From NCBI RefSeq assembly GCF_003051005.1, contig NZ_QAOW01000002.1:481462-545461 (forward strand): a stretch of DNA of 64,000 nucleotides, written 5' to 3'. The notes beneath the pieces are model-generated. The model made no database searches. It had not been told where the DNA came from and saw only the letters and a program-made list of their open reading frames with translations. Made by a program: the position numbers and the translations under genes. How positions within the stretch are numbered: position 1 is the first letter of the stretch; every line of letters starts with the position of its first letter. The stretch comes from Rhodococcus sp. OK519. GTDB taxonomy: Bacteria; Actinomycetota; Actinomycetes; Mycobacteriales; Mycobacteriaceae. Positions 7,078 to 13,586 of the stretch are shown here, piece after piece.

Positions 7078-7785
7078 TCACTCCTCCCACAACCTCCCCG
7101 GAGCCTTCTGGGCAACGGGTTGCTCGTCAGCCCAACACTCACCGTTCAACCAAGTCGCAGCGTTCTTCGTGAACCGCTGATCCCTCGACGGGGAATCCCG
7201 GTACGCCTCAGCCCCGGCAATCAACACCTGAACATCACCCACAGCCGTCAACGCCTTGGCGAATGCGGTCCGTGCGTGGCCCTTGTCAGCCTTCTTCGGA
7301 TACGCCTGCCAGAACGCCTCAAACTCGACTGTGTCGGCAGGCTTCTTCGCGTGTTCTTTTACTCTTTTAGGTAGGGAAGGGTAGGGGGCACCGTTAGTAA
7401 TGGCGTTAGTAACGCCACCTGTAACACCCTCTGTAACAACGTTACTGGCGCCTGCCCGATGCCTCCGAACACGCTCCCTGGTAGCGTCCCGCGCCGCCGT
7501 GACCTGCGCTTTCGACTTCTGGTAGTGATCCCAATCCCGAAACACGAAGTCGCCGTCCTGGCCATCAGGTTGATCCCAAAGCCCCACTTCTACAAGACGG
7601 TTCGCGTCTCTTGTTCGGCCTCCCAATGGCTTAACCATGGCTCGCGGAAGGCTCCCATCGGTGAGATGTGCCGCGCACCACGACCCCGCCCGCACCCACA
7701 AACCCATCGCCGAATTCCCCGCACTCACCGCCTTCGGGTGCATCGCCAAATGGTCATCTATGAAGAACCAGGGCAACTCATCCAA
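7078..7785 (-). CDS. Phage replication protein with helix-turn-helix N-terminus, DnaD-like context
   Basis: The protein begins LDELPWFFIDDHLAMHPK, typical of phage replisome-organiser-like proteins whose first 100 residues form a winged helix (GLWVRAGSWCAAHLTDG, VEVGLWDQ). A linker of about 40 residues (SNVVTEGVTGGVTNA) leads to a C-terminal helical domain with the signature FEAFWQAYPKKADKGHARTAF, shared by many phage DnaT/replication proteins. It probably loads the helicase encoded next to it. I chose TTG 7785. The ribosome binding site (GAAGGGGG) abuts it closely, so a start a few codons upstream is possible. It overlaps the HNH gene by 28 bases. Confidence 0.75.
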   Translation of the reverse strand: MDELPWFFIDDHLAMHPKAVSAGNSAMGLWVRAGSWCAAHLTDGSLPRAMVKPLGGRTRDANRLVEVGLWDQPDGQDGDFVFRDWDHYQKSKAQVTAARDATRERVRRHRAGASNVVTEGVTGGVTNAITNGAPYPSLPKRVKEHAKKPADTVEFEAFWQAYPKKADKGHARTAFAKALTAVGDVQVLIAGAEAYRDSPSRDQRFTKNAATWLNGECWADEQPVAQKAPGRLWEE

Positions 7786-8102
7786 CCCCCTTCGTCGTCT
7801 AGTAGCACCCACACACCACGCCGCAGGATCGGTGCCTCTGACGGCCCCTGAGACCGGCGTACAAGGTGCCCGTTGCCTTCCGCCTGCACCCGCTTCGACT
7901 CCACCCGCACATGACACCCGGCGCAGATGTGGATCAGGTTCGCCGGCATGTTGATCGCCGGATCTCTGCTGCCGCCCATACCCCGCGGCGTCCTGTGATG
8001 GATCTGCTGGGCTTCAGCAACACCACAGATCTCACACCCACCACCCGCCCGATCAACGACCTGCTGCGCTACCTGCCTGCTCGGTCCCGTACTTCTTCCC
8101 AC
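7758..8102 (-). CDS. Small HNH endonuclease
   Basis: The core is a compact HNH motif: a CEICG knuckle, then AQQIHHRTPRGMGGS with the catalytic His pair, INMPANLIHICAGCH with the conserved Asn and the second CxxCH knuckle, and a basic tail. The two CxxC pairs would hold structural zinc. The start is uncertain. GTG 8102 is the last reasonable start before the motif and overlaps the upstream gene by 50 bases. HNH proteins of this size act in phage packaging or as homing-type nickases. Its early-operon position argues against the classic terminase-linked role, so its job is open. Confidence 0.75.
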   Translation of the reverse strand: MGRSTGPSRQVAQQVVDRAGGGCEICGVAEAQQIHHRTPRGMGGSRDPAINMPANLIHICAGCHVRVESKRVQAEGNGHLVRRSQGPSEAPILRRGVWVLLDDEGGWMSCPGSS

Positions 8103-8613
8103 CCAACTCCCCGTTCCTGTACGCAGCCGTCCAACAAGGCCGACAACGACCACGCCCATTCTTCAAAACACCAACCGACTCAGGCTCGCTACGGAACCGC
8201 ATCGCACACCCACAACCAACACACCGCTTGACACCATCCGGCTTCCGTTTCATCGACGGCTTGGCCTCCGCAAGGACCCGCCACGTGAAGCTCTGCGATC
8301 GACCGATCTGCACGGATATCGACCAAACCTTCACGCCCTGCTCCCGCAGTTCGACGGCCCGCGCCTTGGCTTGGTCACGGGTGAGATCCGGTGGAGGGTT
8401 GGTTGCGAGTTCCTTGCTGGCGTTGGCTCGCCATTGCTTGCGGTAGCAGAGTGCGCACCGGTAGCTGTTGTGGCGTTCAACCATGCCGGGGATGCGTCCT
8501 TGCGGATCGGATCGCCGGCGGTACATGTCCCTGCCGCAGATGGTGCAGGTACCTGCGAATGCCGATTTGACGCCTGGGCTGGCTACTTGGAGTAGTTGTT
8601 CGAGTGCGTTCAT
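8053..8613 (-). CDS. Zinc-finger/helix-turn-helix DNA-binding phage protein
   Basis: The N-terminus has a CTICGRDM knuckle (about residue 23) paired with YRCALCYRKQW (about 52), forming one zinc finger. The middle (about 75-110) has RDQAKARAVELREQGVKVW followed by SISVQIGRSQSFTWRVL, a clear helix-turn-helix of the resolvase/sigma-4 type. The C-terminal third has a second finger, KRCVGCGCAM with CRPCWTAAY. ATG 8613 overlaps the WhiB-like stop (ATGA). A role in transcription control or in handling replication origins is likely. It cannot be named further. Confidence 0.65.
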   Translation of the reverse strand: MNALEQLLQVASPGVKSAFAGTCTICGRDMYRRRSDPQGRIPGMVERHNSYRCALCYRKQWRANASKELATNPPPDLTRDQAKARAVELREQGVKVWSISVQIGRSQSFTWRVLAEAKPSMKRKPDGVKRCVGCGCAMRFRSEPESVGVLKNGRGRCRPCWTAAYRNGELGGKKYGTEQAGSAAGR

Positions 8614-8876
8614 GTGGGGACTCCTGCCCGGACCACCCCCGTGACGGTGATGTCGTAGCCGGGTTCAACTAGTTCGCGTTCCCCGTCCGCGTTGAGGCGG
8701 TAGACGGGTGGCATGCGGATGGGTTTGATGGCGTCTGCCGCGCACTTTTGGATAACGGGGCATCCGTGGCAGAGGGTTTGGGCTTCTTCAGCTTCGAGGC
8801 CGGGCGTGAGGGTCTCGGTGTCCCAGCGTTTCGCGTCATCGGTGTAGCAGGTTCCTTGTGTCCACCAGGGCTTCAC
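8610..8876 (-). CDS. WhiB-like [4Fe-4S] transcription factor, divergent C-terminus
   Basis: WhiB proteins bind an iron-sulfur cluster and the principal sigma factor of actinobacteria. Here the four cysteines are present: one in TQGTCYTDD and the CxxCxxxxxC group in QTLCHGCPVIQKCAADA, about 26 residues later. The family's glycine-rich turn GVWGG is replaced by TGVVRAG at the extreme C-terminus, and the following basic DNA-binding helix is missing. The protein may therefore bind sigma without DNA contacts and reprogramme or block host transcription. GTG 8876 overlaps the upstream stop (GTGA). The product is 88 aa. Confidence 0.75.
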   Translation of the reverse strand: MKPWWTQGTCYTDDAKRWDTETLTPGLEAEEAQTLCHGCPVIQKCAADAIKPIRMPPVYRLNADGERELVEPGYDITVTGVVRAGVPT

Positions 8877-9160
8877 GTAGCAGCCGCCTTGGGCATCCAG
8901 TAGTTTTCGCGCAAGCACTCAGGAACTGTCATGTCCGGGGAGCCCCACTGTTCACGGAACCCTGATTCCGGGTGCGACCTGTGCGATCCAGAGTGTCCGG
9001 CAAGCCGGAAGCACACAGGCCTACCCTCGTCGCTGATTCGTGGTCCGCGCGACCAGCAGAACTCAGGGGCGGGCGGGTTCAACAGTTCGTCTGCGGTGTG
9101 GTTGTCGCCTACCTGCCGGCACACCTCAGCCGCCACCAACCGCGAATCAGGCTCAGACAT
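8873..9160 (-). CDS. Hypothetical phage protein, 95 aa
   Basis: It starts at ATG 9160 (MSEPDSRLVAAEVCRQVGDN) after GGGCGGTGGGTTG. Residues 35-75 are rich in Cys, Trp and His (PEFCWSRGPRISDEGRPVCF, LAGHSGSHRSH). An element of the form C-x-(14)-C-x(5)-H-x(2)-H could be a zinc site. Similar small proteins occur in actinophages without an assigned function. The start overlaps the 3' end of the preceding small gene by 8 bases. Confidence 0.6.
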   Translation of the reverse strand: MSEPDSRLVAAEVCRQVGDNHTADELLNPPAPEFCWSRGPRISDEGRPVCFRLAGHSGSHRSHPESGFREQWGSPDMTVPECLRENYWMPKAAAT

Positions 9161-9332
9161 CAACCCACCGCCCAACCTTCGTAACGCACTCAACCTCACG
9201 GACAACAACCGTGTGCTGCCACAGCGCGTTGATCTCGCGGTACCTTTCAGCCTCTGCCCGTGTATCGAAGTTAAGACTGCAGCTTCCGCCGTGCAGAAGC
9301 CCGAACCGCTGCTTGATCACGCGGCTACTCAT
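9153..9332 (-). CDS. Small phage protein, 59 aa
   Basis: It begins MSSRVIKQRFGLLHGGSCSL, then has a charged helix (DTRAEAERYREINALWQ) and strands (HTVVVREVECVTKVGRWV). The predicted beta-alpha-beta-beta order suits a tiny globular protein. ATG 9332 forms an ATGA overlap with the upstream stop. Its stop overlaps the next start. No family known to me. Confidence 0.55.
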   Translation of the reverse strand: MSSRVIKQRFGLLHGGSCSLNFDTRAEAERYREINALWQHTVVVREVECVTKVGRWVDV

Positions 9333-9715
9333 CGCGCCCCCAACTGCATCTCAGCCCGCAAATTCGCCGAACGCGTCTGCAACGCATCCTTCTCCCGCGA
9401 CCACTGCTGCACCCGATCCTGCAAATACTTGAACGCAGCATCCGCAACCTCAACACCCTCACGAGCACTCTCGGTCGCCTGCACCACCTGCGCATCACGA
9501 ACATCCTTCGCGCCACCAGCAGCCGCCACACGAGCAGCAGCCTCCTCACGCCGCAAACGAGCACGCGCCACAGTCAACGCATCGCGCGCCCCCTCCAACA
9601 TCTTCGGGGCACGCTGAAAGCACTGCTCCAACTCCAACAGTCGCGCATTCACATACGCTGGCGTGGTTGGGTCTAGTTGGTCCGCGAGGGACACATCCCG
9701 CACATCATCCGTCAC
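9329..9715 (-). CDS. Phage coiled-coil protein, 128 aa
   Basis: Almost the whole chain is predicted helix with heptad-like spacing: LLELEQCFQRAPKMLEGA, LTVARARLRREEAAARV, and KYLQDRVQQWSREKDALQT. GTG 9715 overlaps the erf stop (GTGA), so it is translated directly after the annealing protein. It could be an accessory to recombination or a nuclease inhibitor, but only the coiled-coil architecture is visible. Confidence 0.6.
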   Translation of the reverse strand: MTDDVRDVSLADQLDPTTPAYVNARLLELEQCFQRAPKMLEGARDALTVARARLRREEAAARVAAAGGAKDVRDAQVVQATESAREGVEVADAAFKYLQDRVQQWSREKDALQTRSANLRAEMQLGAR

Positions 9716-10308
9716 TGCTGATCCACCCACTTCCTCATCGCCCCAACAGCCTTCTCATCCGAAGACAACGAAATCCGCCCCGACCCATTCACAAACGCCC
9801 ACTGCTCAGACACCGCAGCCATATCCAGCCCCTTCGCAGCAATCGCAGCAGCCAACTCGCCAGCACCCGCACACGCCGCCGGCGCCACACCACGCTCCAC
9901 ATACTCCGAATCCGGATCCGGATCATCAGTCGGCAAATGCAACACCTGCAGGAGCGCAGTCCGGTAGGCAACCGACATCGCCTTCGACGTGCCCTTGTCC
10001 GCACTATCAGCGGCCTCGGCAGCCACCCTCGCAGTGACAGAGTCGCCGTCCGGCCCGTGAAACACGTAGTCCACGAGCACCTTCACCCAAGCCTGACGGT
10101 TACCCCGCGAGGTCGAGAACTCGTCGTAGGTCACGTCCTGCACATGAGGCAGCGCGACAATCCCACGAGCGGAGAACGCTGAGTGGGTGGAGTTGACGAC
10201 CTGATCGATTCCTCTGAACGAGAAGCCCTGTTGTTGGTTCTTCTGGTCTTTCTTGACTGCGCCGACTTCCTTGGAAACCTCGGACAGCAGTTGCACGATG
10301 CTAGTCAT
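9712..10308 (-). CDS. Erf-family single-strand annealing recombinase
   Basis: Erf proteins anneal complementary single strands during phage recombination and genome circularisation. The ERF signature is clear: an N-terminal helix with lysine/glutamine-rich DVxK-type text (EVGAVKKDQKNQQQGFSFRG), IDQVVNSTHSAFSARGI, a central beta region (WVKVLVDYVFHGPDGDSV), then SADKGTSKAMSVAYRTALL, the conserved segment closing the domain. The C-terminal 70 residues are alanine-rich and acidic. ATG 10308 follows GGAGGGCG and overlaps the upstream gene by 8 bases. The neighbouring Cas4/RecB-like nuclease and SSB complete a typical phage recombination module. Confidence 0.85.
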   Translation of the reverse strand: MTSIVQLLSEVSKEVGAVKKDQKNQQQGFSFRGIDQVVNSTHSAFSARGIVALPHVQDVTYDEFSTSRGNRQAWVKVLVDYVFHGPDGDSVTARVAAEAADSADKGTSKAMSVAYRTALLQVLHLPTDDPDPDSEYVERGVAPAACAGAGELAAAIAAKGLDMAAVSEQWAFVNGSGRISLSSDEKAVGAMRKWVDQQ

Positions 10309-10573
10309 CGCCCTCCTCCAGATCGCCCGCAGTAGCGACCAAAGCGGTGTCCAACGCATCCCGCAGAAGTCGCATCTCCTCCCGCGACATCTGCCACCGA
10401 CTCGGATCCTCCACAAACCGGCGGTCCACGAGCGTGATACCAGTCAGTCTGCGCTGGACAACAGTCTGAAGATCATCACTGAGCGTGGCCTCACGGGATG
10501 CCAGCACCTCGAACCGCTTCCTGCCGCCACCGCCAACCGTCTGCGACCTACTTGCCTTCGGGCCTGAAATCAC
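10301..10573 (-). CDS. Hypothetical basic phage protein, 90 aa
   Basis: The N-terminal 30 residues are basic and glycine-rich (SRSQTVGGGGRKRFEV). The rest is helical (REEMRLLRDALDTALVATA) with an acidic tail. It sits between the nuclease and Erf genes, with an ATGA overlap upstream and an 8-base overlap downstream, so it is co-translated with recombination genes. No family is recognised. Confidence 0.55.
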   Translation of the reverse strand: MISGPKASRSQTVGGGGRKRFEVLASREATLSDDLQTVVQRRLTGITLVDRRFVEDPSRWQMSREEMRLLRDALDTALVATAGDLEEGDD

Positions 10574-11415
10574 GCCAACACCTCCAACTTCCCCACCTTG
10601 CGAGCCTCACGAACCTCAACCGCCAACCGCGCCAACCGCAAACCAGCCACCAAATCCAACTCATAAACCGTGCAACGAGGCCGCCCAGTCCTGATCGGCG
10701 CATGAACCAACAAACCCACCGACGAATCCAAATCCGCATGCAACGGCTGCCGCACCCCCGACACCTGGTCATAACGCACCGAATTCGCATACACAGCGAC
10801 CTGCGTCATCACCTTCAACGGATACTGGTTATCCGACTTCCCGGACTTGATGTCCCCCACCACCACCCGACCATCAGGCAGCCGGTACAGGCGATCCAGC
10901 GACCCGGCAGCCTTCAGCTCGTCACACACCACGAACGGCTCGCAGTCGATCACCTCAAGCGACTCCGTAGCCACCTGGTACGCCTTCAACCAAGGCACCA
11001 TCTCCGCCGGCGCAAACTCCACCGACCCGCCCTGATCCAATACCTCAGTGAACTCATGGAAGCTAGTTCCCAGACCGGACGCCTCATCGCTACCAGCCCG
11101 CTTCTGCGCAGCCTCCACAACCGGCTTCAACTGACGCTTAGCCTCAGGCACAGACCACGGATCACCATGCTTCTGCACAAGCGACGCCACCTGCGCAAAC
11201 AGGCTCCGATCCTTCACCACACCGACAGCAGCATTCGCAGACGACCAGTCGATCAGACCAGACTTGTCGTCGAGAATCCCTGCGAGCGTTGACACCCGCG
11301 TGTATCCGACCGCGTTCGTCGGCGTCTTCCTCTTGCCGTCGTAGTGGAGAGGCTGCCCGTCTGTCGTAACCCAGGGCTGCCCCCAGTGGTTACGGACGAT
11401 TGTGTGGTCTGTCAT
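10570..11415 (-). CDS. Cas4/RecB-like PD-(D/E)XK exonuclease
   Basis: The 281-residue protein has the nuclease core expected of phage Cas4/RecB-family exonucleases. A His-containing helix (GTSFHEFTEVLD, about residue 117) comes first. The catalytic motif II region is KAAGSLDRLYRLPDGRVVVGD and motif III is GDIKSGKSDN, giving the D-x(n)-(D/E)xK pair. The QxxxY-type helix is KVMTQVAVYANSV. Like lambda Exo with Beta, it probably resects DNA ends for the Erf protein encoded two genes on. The start is ATG 11415 in an ATGA overlap. The four cysteines of Fe-S Cas4 proteins are absent, so it is closer to the iron-free RecB-like type. Confidence 0.75.
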   Translation of the reverse strand: MTDHTIVRNHWGQPWVTTDGQPLHYDGKRKTPTNAVGYTRVSTLAGILDDKSGLIDWSSANAAVGVVKDRSLFAQVASLVQKHGDPWSVPEAKRQLKPVVEAAQKRAGSDEASGLGTSFHEFTEVLDQGGSVEFAPAEMVPWLKAYQVATESLEVIDCEPFVVCDELKAAGSLDRLYRLPDGRVVVGDIKSGKSDNQYPLKVMTQVAVYANSVRYDQVSGVRQPLHADLDSSVGLLVHAPIRTGRPRCTVYELDLVAGLRLARLAVEVREARKVGKLEVLA

Positions 11416-11621
11416 CCGATCACCTCCGTGAACGGCGCATACTGCTGATTCTCGAACTCCACCAGCTTCGCGTTCAAGAATCCCCGACCGCCCACTACCG
11501 GATGCCCATCCTTGTCCAGCGCCTTCACCCCTGCCGGGATCTCCTGCACCTGCCACCAAACTCGCGGAACCTGCCGATCCTCAACAGGATTACCGCCCGC
11601 GCACATCACGAAACCCTTCAC
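11412..11621 (-). CDS. Small phage protein, 69 aa
   Basis: It begins MKGFVMCAGGNPVEDRQVPR and continues with strand-rich text (RVWWQVQEIPAGVKALDKDG). GTG 11621 overlaps the stop of the upstream membrane protein gene (GTGA), and its stop overlaps the nuclease start. No family is recognised. Confidence 0.5.
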   Translation of the reverse strand: MKGFVMCAGGNPVEDRQVPRVWWQVQEIPAGVKALDKDGHPVVGGRGFLNAKLVEFENQQYAPFTEVIG

Positions 11622-11755
11622 CGATCCACCCCCACTCCCCCGAACACCAACACGAGGGCCAGGAACGCCACCGTCGCGACCAACACCGCCAACGCGCCCG
11701 CCACCTGCATGCGCTTCGCAAACGGCGACTTCAACAGCAACTCAAAGCTCCACAT
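11618..11755 (-). CDS. Single-pass phage membrane protein, 45 aa
   Basis: One strongly hydrophobic segment (VAGALAVLVATVAFLALVLV) follows a short basic N-terminus (KSPFAKRM), predicting an N-in single-pass protein. I prefer ATG 11755, with GGGGGTGGCC just before it, to GTG 11761 two codons upstream. Role unknown. Superinfection exclusion or membrane anchoring of replication are the usual guesses for such genes, with no direct support here. Confidence 0.5.
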   Translation of the reverse strand: MWSFELLLKSPFAKRMQVAGALAVLVATVAFLALVLVFGGVGVDR

Positions 11756-11909
11756 GGCCACCCCCAAACGCCAGCAGCGCACCCGACTTCTCCACCAGCG
11801 CATTCACATCCAGTGCGAGACCGACCGGCTGATCCTTGATTCCCGGATGCCGCCAACCGTCCGCCAGCAGGATCTTGTCTGCTTCTGCAACCATCTCCGC
11901 ACGCGTCAC
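11742..11909 (-). CDS. Small phage protein, 55 aa
   Basis: GTG 11909 shares a GTGA overlap with the upstream stop. The sequence begins MTRAEMVAEADKILLADG as an amphipathic helix and ends in a glycine-rich tail (LLAFGGGHVEL). It is under 60 residues but has coherent codon use and coupling on both sides. No family known. Confidence 0.5.
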   Translation of the reverse strand: MTRAEMVAEADKILLADGWRHPGIKDQPVGLALDVNALVEKSGALLAFGGGHVEL

Positions 11910-12547
11910 TTCTTCGCCCCCATCAGCTCGACCAGCTTCGCCACACCAGCAACCGTCACCCGCACAACCGCATCCCGACCCGGAGACGACTTCTTCACCA
12001 CCACCAAGTAATCCGCGGCACCTTCACGCGGATTGTTGAACCCATCCGTCCAGCAGACACCCGTGTTCAGGTACTGCTTCAGGCGGCGGAGTCCGGTGTT
12101 GATGCCCTCGCTGTGGAGGATCGTGACGACCTGCTCCAGCCTGTACGGCGCTGCGGCGGATCCCAGTTCGTTCCGCTCACCACCGGCATAGGCGAACGGG
12201 CCCCAATGCTGTATGTCGCTGAAGTCGATCGGCACGTGCCCAGCTGCGATCGGCGGGCTGCCATCGGCGTAACCCGTGAACGTCCACCCCTGCGGGCACT
12301 TCTGCCACCTGTCGCCGCCATCATCCGTGTACAGCCCGAACCTGGAAGGCTCCACCGGCTCCACCGGCACCAGATCGATCGGCGAATCCACATCCGCCAC
12401 AACACCCTCAACCAACCGCAACGACGGCACACACTCAACAGCCGGCACCTCAACCGCATCAAACCTGGTAGTCCGCTGCCCACACAGGGCATGCTCGATC
12501 CGCTCCAACGACCCACGAATCGCCCTGATATCCTCAACCACCGACAT
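11906..12547 (-). CDS. Hypothetical phage protein, 213 aa
   Basis: It starts at ATG 12547 (MSVVEDIRAIRGSLERIEHA) after GATGGGAGAAGT. Residues 1-25 form a helix, 30-75 a valine/proline-rich linker, 75-130 an aromatic segment (DRWQKCPQGWTFTGYADGS), and the C-terminal 70 residues look like a compact alpha/beta domain (RLEQVVTILHSEGINTGLRR, and VVRVTVAGVAKLVELMG). It is the first gene of the long leftward chain after a 500-base gene-poor gap, so it is likely an early protein. I do not recognise it. Confidence 0.6.
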   Translation of the reverse strand: MSVVEDIRAIRGSLERIEHALCGQRTTRFDAVEVPAVECVPSLRLVEGVVADVDSPIDLVPVEPVEPSRFGLYTDDGGDRWQKCPQGWTFTGYADGSPPIAAGHVPIDFSDIQHWGPFAYAGGERNELGSAAAPYRLEQVVTILHSEGINTGLRRLKQYLNTGVCWTDGFNNPREGAADYLVVVKKSSPGRDAVVRVTVAGVAKLVELMGAKK

Positions 12548-12572
12548 ACTTCTCCCATCCGAGAACAGTCAC

Positions 12573-12603
12573 GGCCCAAGCAGTGCGCCAACACTCTTGG
12601 GCC
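12573..12603 (-). promoter_or_regulatory. Perfect 8-bp hairpin upstream of early gene chain
   Basis: GGCCCAAG and CTTGGGCC form an uninterrupted 8-bp stem with a 15-base loop. It ends about 25 bases before the ATG at 12547. No run of U follows it on the leftward strand. It may be a 5'-leader structure, an attenuator or an operator. Confidence 0.4.
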
Positions 12604-12986
12604 ACCAACAACTTGCGTGCCCCGTGCCGCTACGACGCGGCCACCACACAAACTGGCGGGGCTACTCCAACAAGTCGATGCCGTTACCTCAGCCCTCAAA
12701 GCTGGTGTAGGACACATCAAGTCCCGTAGTTCGCATCAACACATGCAGCCCCAAAACCCCAACCAGCGAACCCTGCAACCACCACCCAGGCAGACAAGAC
12801 ACATCCCAGTTCAGGCAGCCACGACAAACCCACAAGTCAGGCACTGCACGTAAAACCCACGCTGTGAAATTCTCAAAGAAGCACGCAGACAACGAGCCAC
12901 CACCCAAACGAGGGCGTGCACCACAGAGCTGCCAAACGAAGACCCGCCAGAAGTGACGGAAGAACACACCCAACTAGGGGTGTCGT

Positions 12987-13033
12987 GTCCCGGTACGGAA
13001 TCGAACCGCGCCCCAAGGGGCACCATGCGGGAC
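12987..13033 (-). ncRNA. tRNA-like mini-structure (acceptor plus T-arm only)
   Basis: On the leftward strand GTCCCG (13033-13028) pairs perfectly with CGGGAC (12992-12987). Between them are a hairpin, GTGCCC-CTTG-GGGCGC, and a classic T-arm sequence, GCGG-TTCGATT-CCGT, which contains the invariant GGTTCGATTCC. The D and anticodon arms of a true tRNA are missing and the span is only 47 bases, so it cannot be a normal tRNA. No CCA is encoded after it (ACGACACC). It could be a decayed tRNA, a tRNA mimic, or a folded leader or terminator RNA. Expression is unproven. Confidence 0.4.
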
Positions 13034-13047
13034 CAACTAGCTGGCGA

Positions 13048-13215
13048 TCACTCGCCCCTCAACCACCTCTCCAAATCCGCCTCCCGAATCCGCCACGCAC
13101 CCTGCGGCGCCGTCCGCTGAAACCCCGTCAACTCCCCGCAACGCAGAGCCAGAAGAATCGTGTTCCGATGCCGACGCGCATGCTCCGCAGCCTCAGTAGT
13201 CGTCAGCCACCTCAT
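13048..13215 (-). CDS. Excisionase-type helix-turn-helix protein
   Basis: The 55-residue protein MRWLTTTEAAEHARRHRNTI has the MerR-like winged helix of the excisionase DNA-binding family. TTTEAAEHARRHRNTILLAL is the recognition helix region, and FQRTAPQGAWRIREADLERWL is the characteristic RTxxGxWRI-x-xxDLxxWL wing. It would bend DNA at the attachment site and direct integrase toward excision, although it lies leftward and away from int, next to the cro-like gene. ATG 13215 overlaps the upstream stop (ATGA). At this size it could also serve as a small early regulator. Confidence 0.75.
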   Translation of the reverse strand: MRWLTTTEAAEHARRHRNTILLALRCGELTGFQRTAPQGAWRIREADLERWLRGE

Positions 13216-13460
13216 GCCGCCACCTTCAAGTAGCGGTCCTCCACGATCACGGCCCGATCCATCCGAACCCCCAACCGTGTCTGCAACCCCGCCAAGAACT
13301 CGATCGGCGGACGATCCCCCCGCCACATCCGTGTCACCATGGCCGGCGACACACCCAGCAGGATCGCGAGTGCGGCCTGGTTCTTCACTTTCCCCTTCCT
13401 CATCGCTTCCTCCACCACCTCTATGTTCAGCCTTGCTGTGGCTGGTCCGGTTGCTGGCAT
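13212..13460 (-). CDS. Cro-like XRE-family repressor
   Basis: The 82-residue protein carries a helix-turn-helix in KVKNQAALAILLGVSPAMVTRMWRG, where the QAALAxxLGVSPxMVTRxxRG pattern is the XRE core. The flanking segment IEFLAGLQTRLGVRMDRAVI is the usual helix 4-5. It is transcribed divergently from the repressor gene across a 126-base control region, the position of a Cro or early regulator in a lysis/lysogeny switch. The start is ATG 13460. It is directly coupled to the excisionase gene. Confidence 0.75.
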   Translation of the reverse strand: MPATGPATARLNIEVVEEAMRKGKVKNQAALAILLGVSPAMVTRMWRGDRPPIEFLAGLQTRLGVRMDRAVIVEDRYLKVAA

Positions 13461-13467
13461 GCATCAA

Positions 13468-13496
13468 CATTGACGCACTAGGCATGTGAATGTCAA
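13468..13496 (-). promoter_or_regulatory. Candidate leftward early promoter
   Basis: On the leftward strand a perfect TTGACA (13496-13491) stands 17 bases from TCAATG (13473-13468), which is a weak -10 match. Transcription would begin a few bases before the ATG at 13460. Nearby CATCAAC (13462-13468) and GTTGATG (13513-13519) are inverted copies of one heptamer and could be operator half-sites. Confidence 0.35.
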
Positions 13497-13550
13497 CGAT
13501 GTGATTACGCGTGTTGATGACACCCGATGCAGAAATGCAGGTCACAGGTA

Positions 13551-13579
13551 TTGCCATGTTTCAAATCTGACGATAAAGT
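13551..13579 (+). promoter_or_regulatory. Promoter for the repressor gene, probably leaderless
   Basis: TTGCCA (13551-13556) and TAAAGT (13574-13579) are separated by exactly 17 bases. The expected start site is about 7 bases after the -10, at the ATG (13587). No ribosome binding site is present before that ATG, which fits a leaderless message as known for several phage repressors and common in actinobacteria. Confidence 0.6.
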
Positions 13580-13586
13580 CTGAGGC

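Larger units (their letters stand above)
12548..13047. other. Gene-poor prophage interval of 500 bases
   Basis: No convincing gene is visible. A leftward frame at 12689-12973 starts at TTG without a ribosome binding site and encodes an odd Cys/Trp-rich peptide, so I do not call it. The interval holds the 12573-12603 hairpin and a tRNA-like element at 12987-13033. The rightward strand is depleted in G. The interval separates the switch genes (cro-like, xis) from the main early chain, so it probably carries early promoter, terminator or RNA functions. Confidence 0.45.

Noticed and set aside
12689..12973. 94-codon leftward frame in the prophage gap
   Set aside because: TTG start without ribosome binding site, odd Cys/Trp-rich composition, no coupling. 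Treated as non-coding.
12980..13050. Complete tRNA gene on the leftward strand
   Set aside because: The T-arm is canonical, but the matching 5' acceptor strand lies only 47 bases away and no D or anticodon arm fits. Reported as tRNA-like only.
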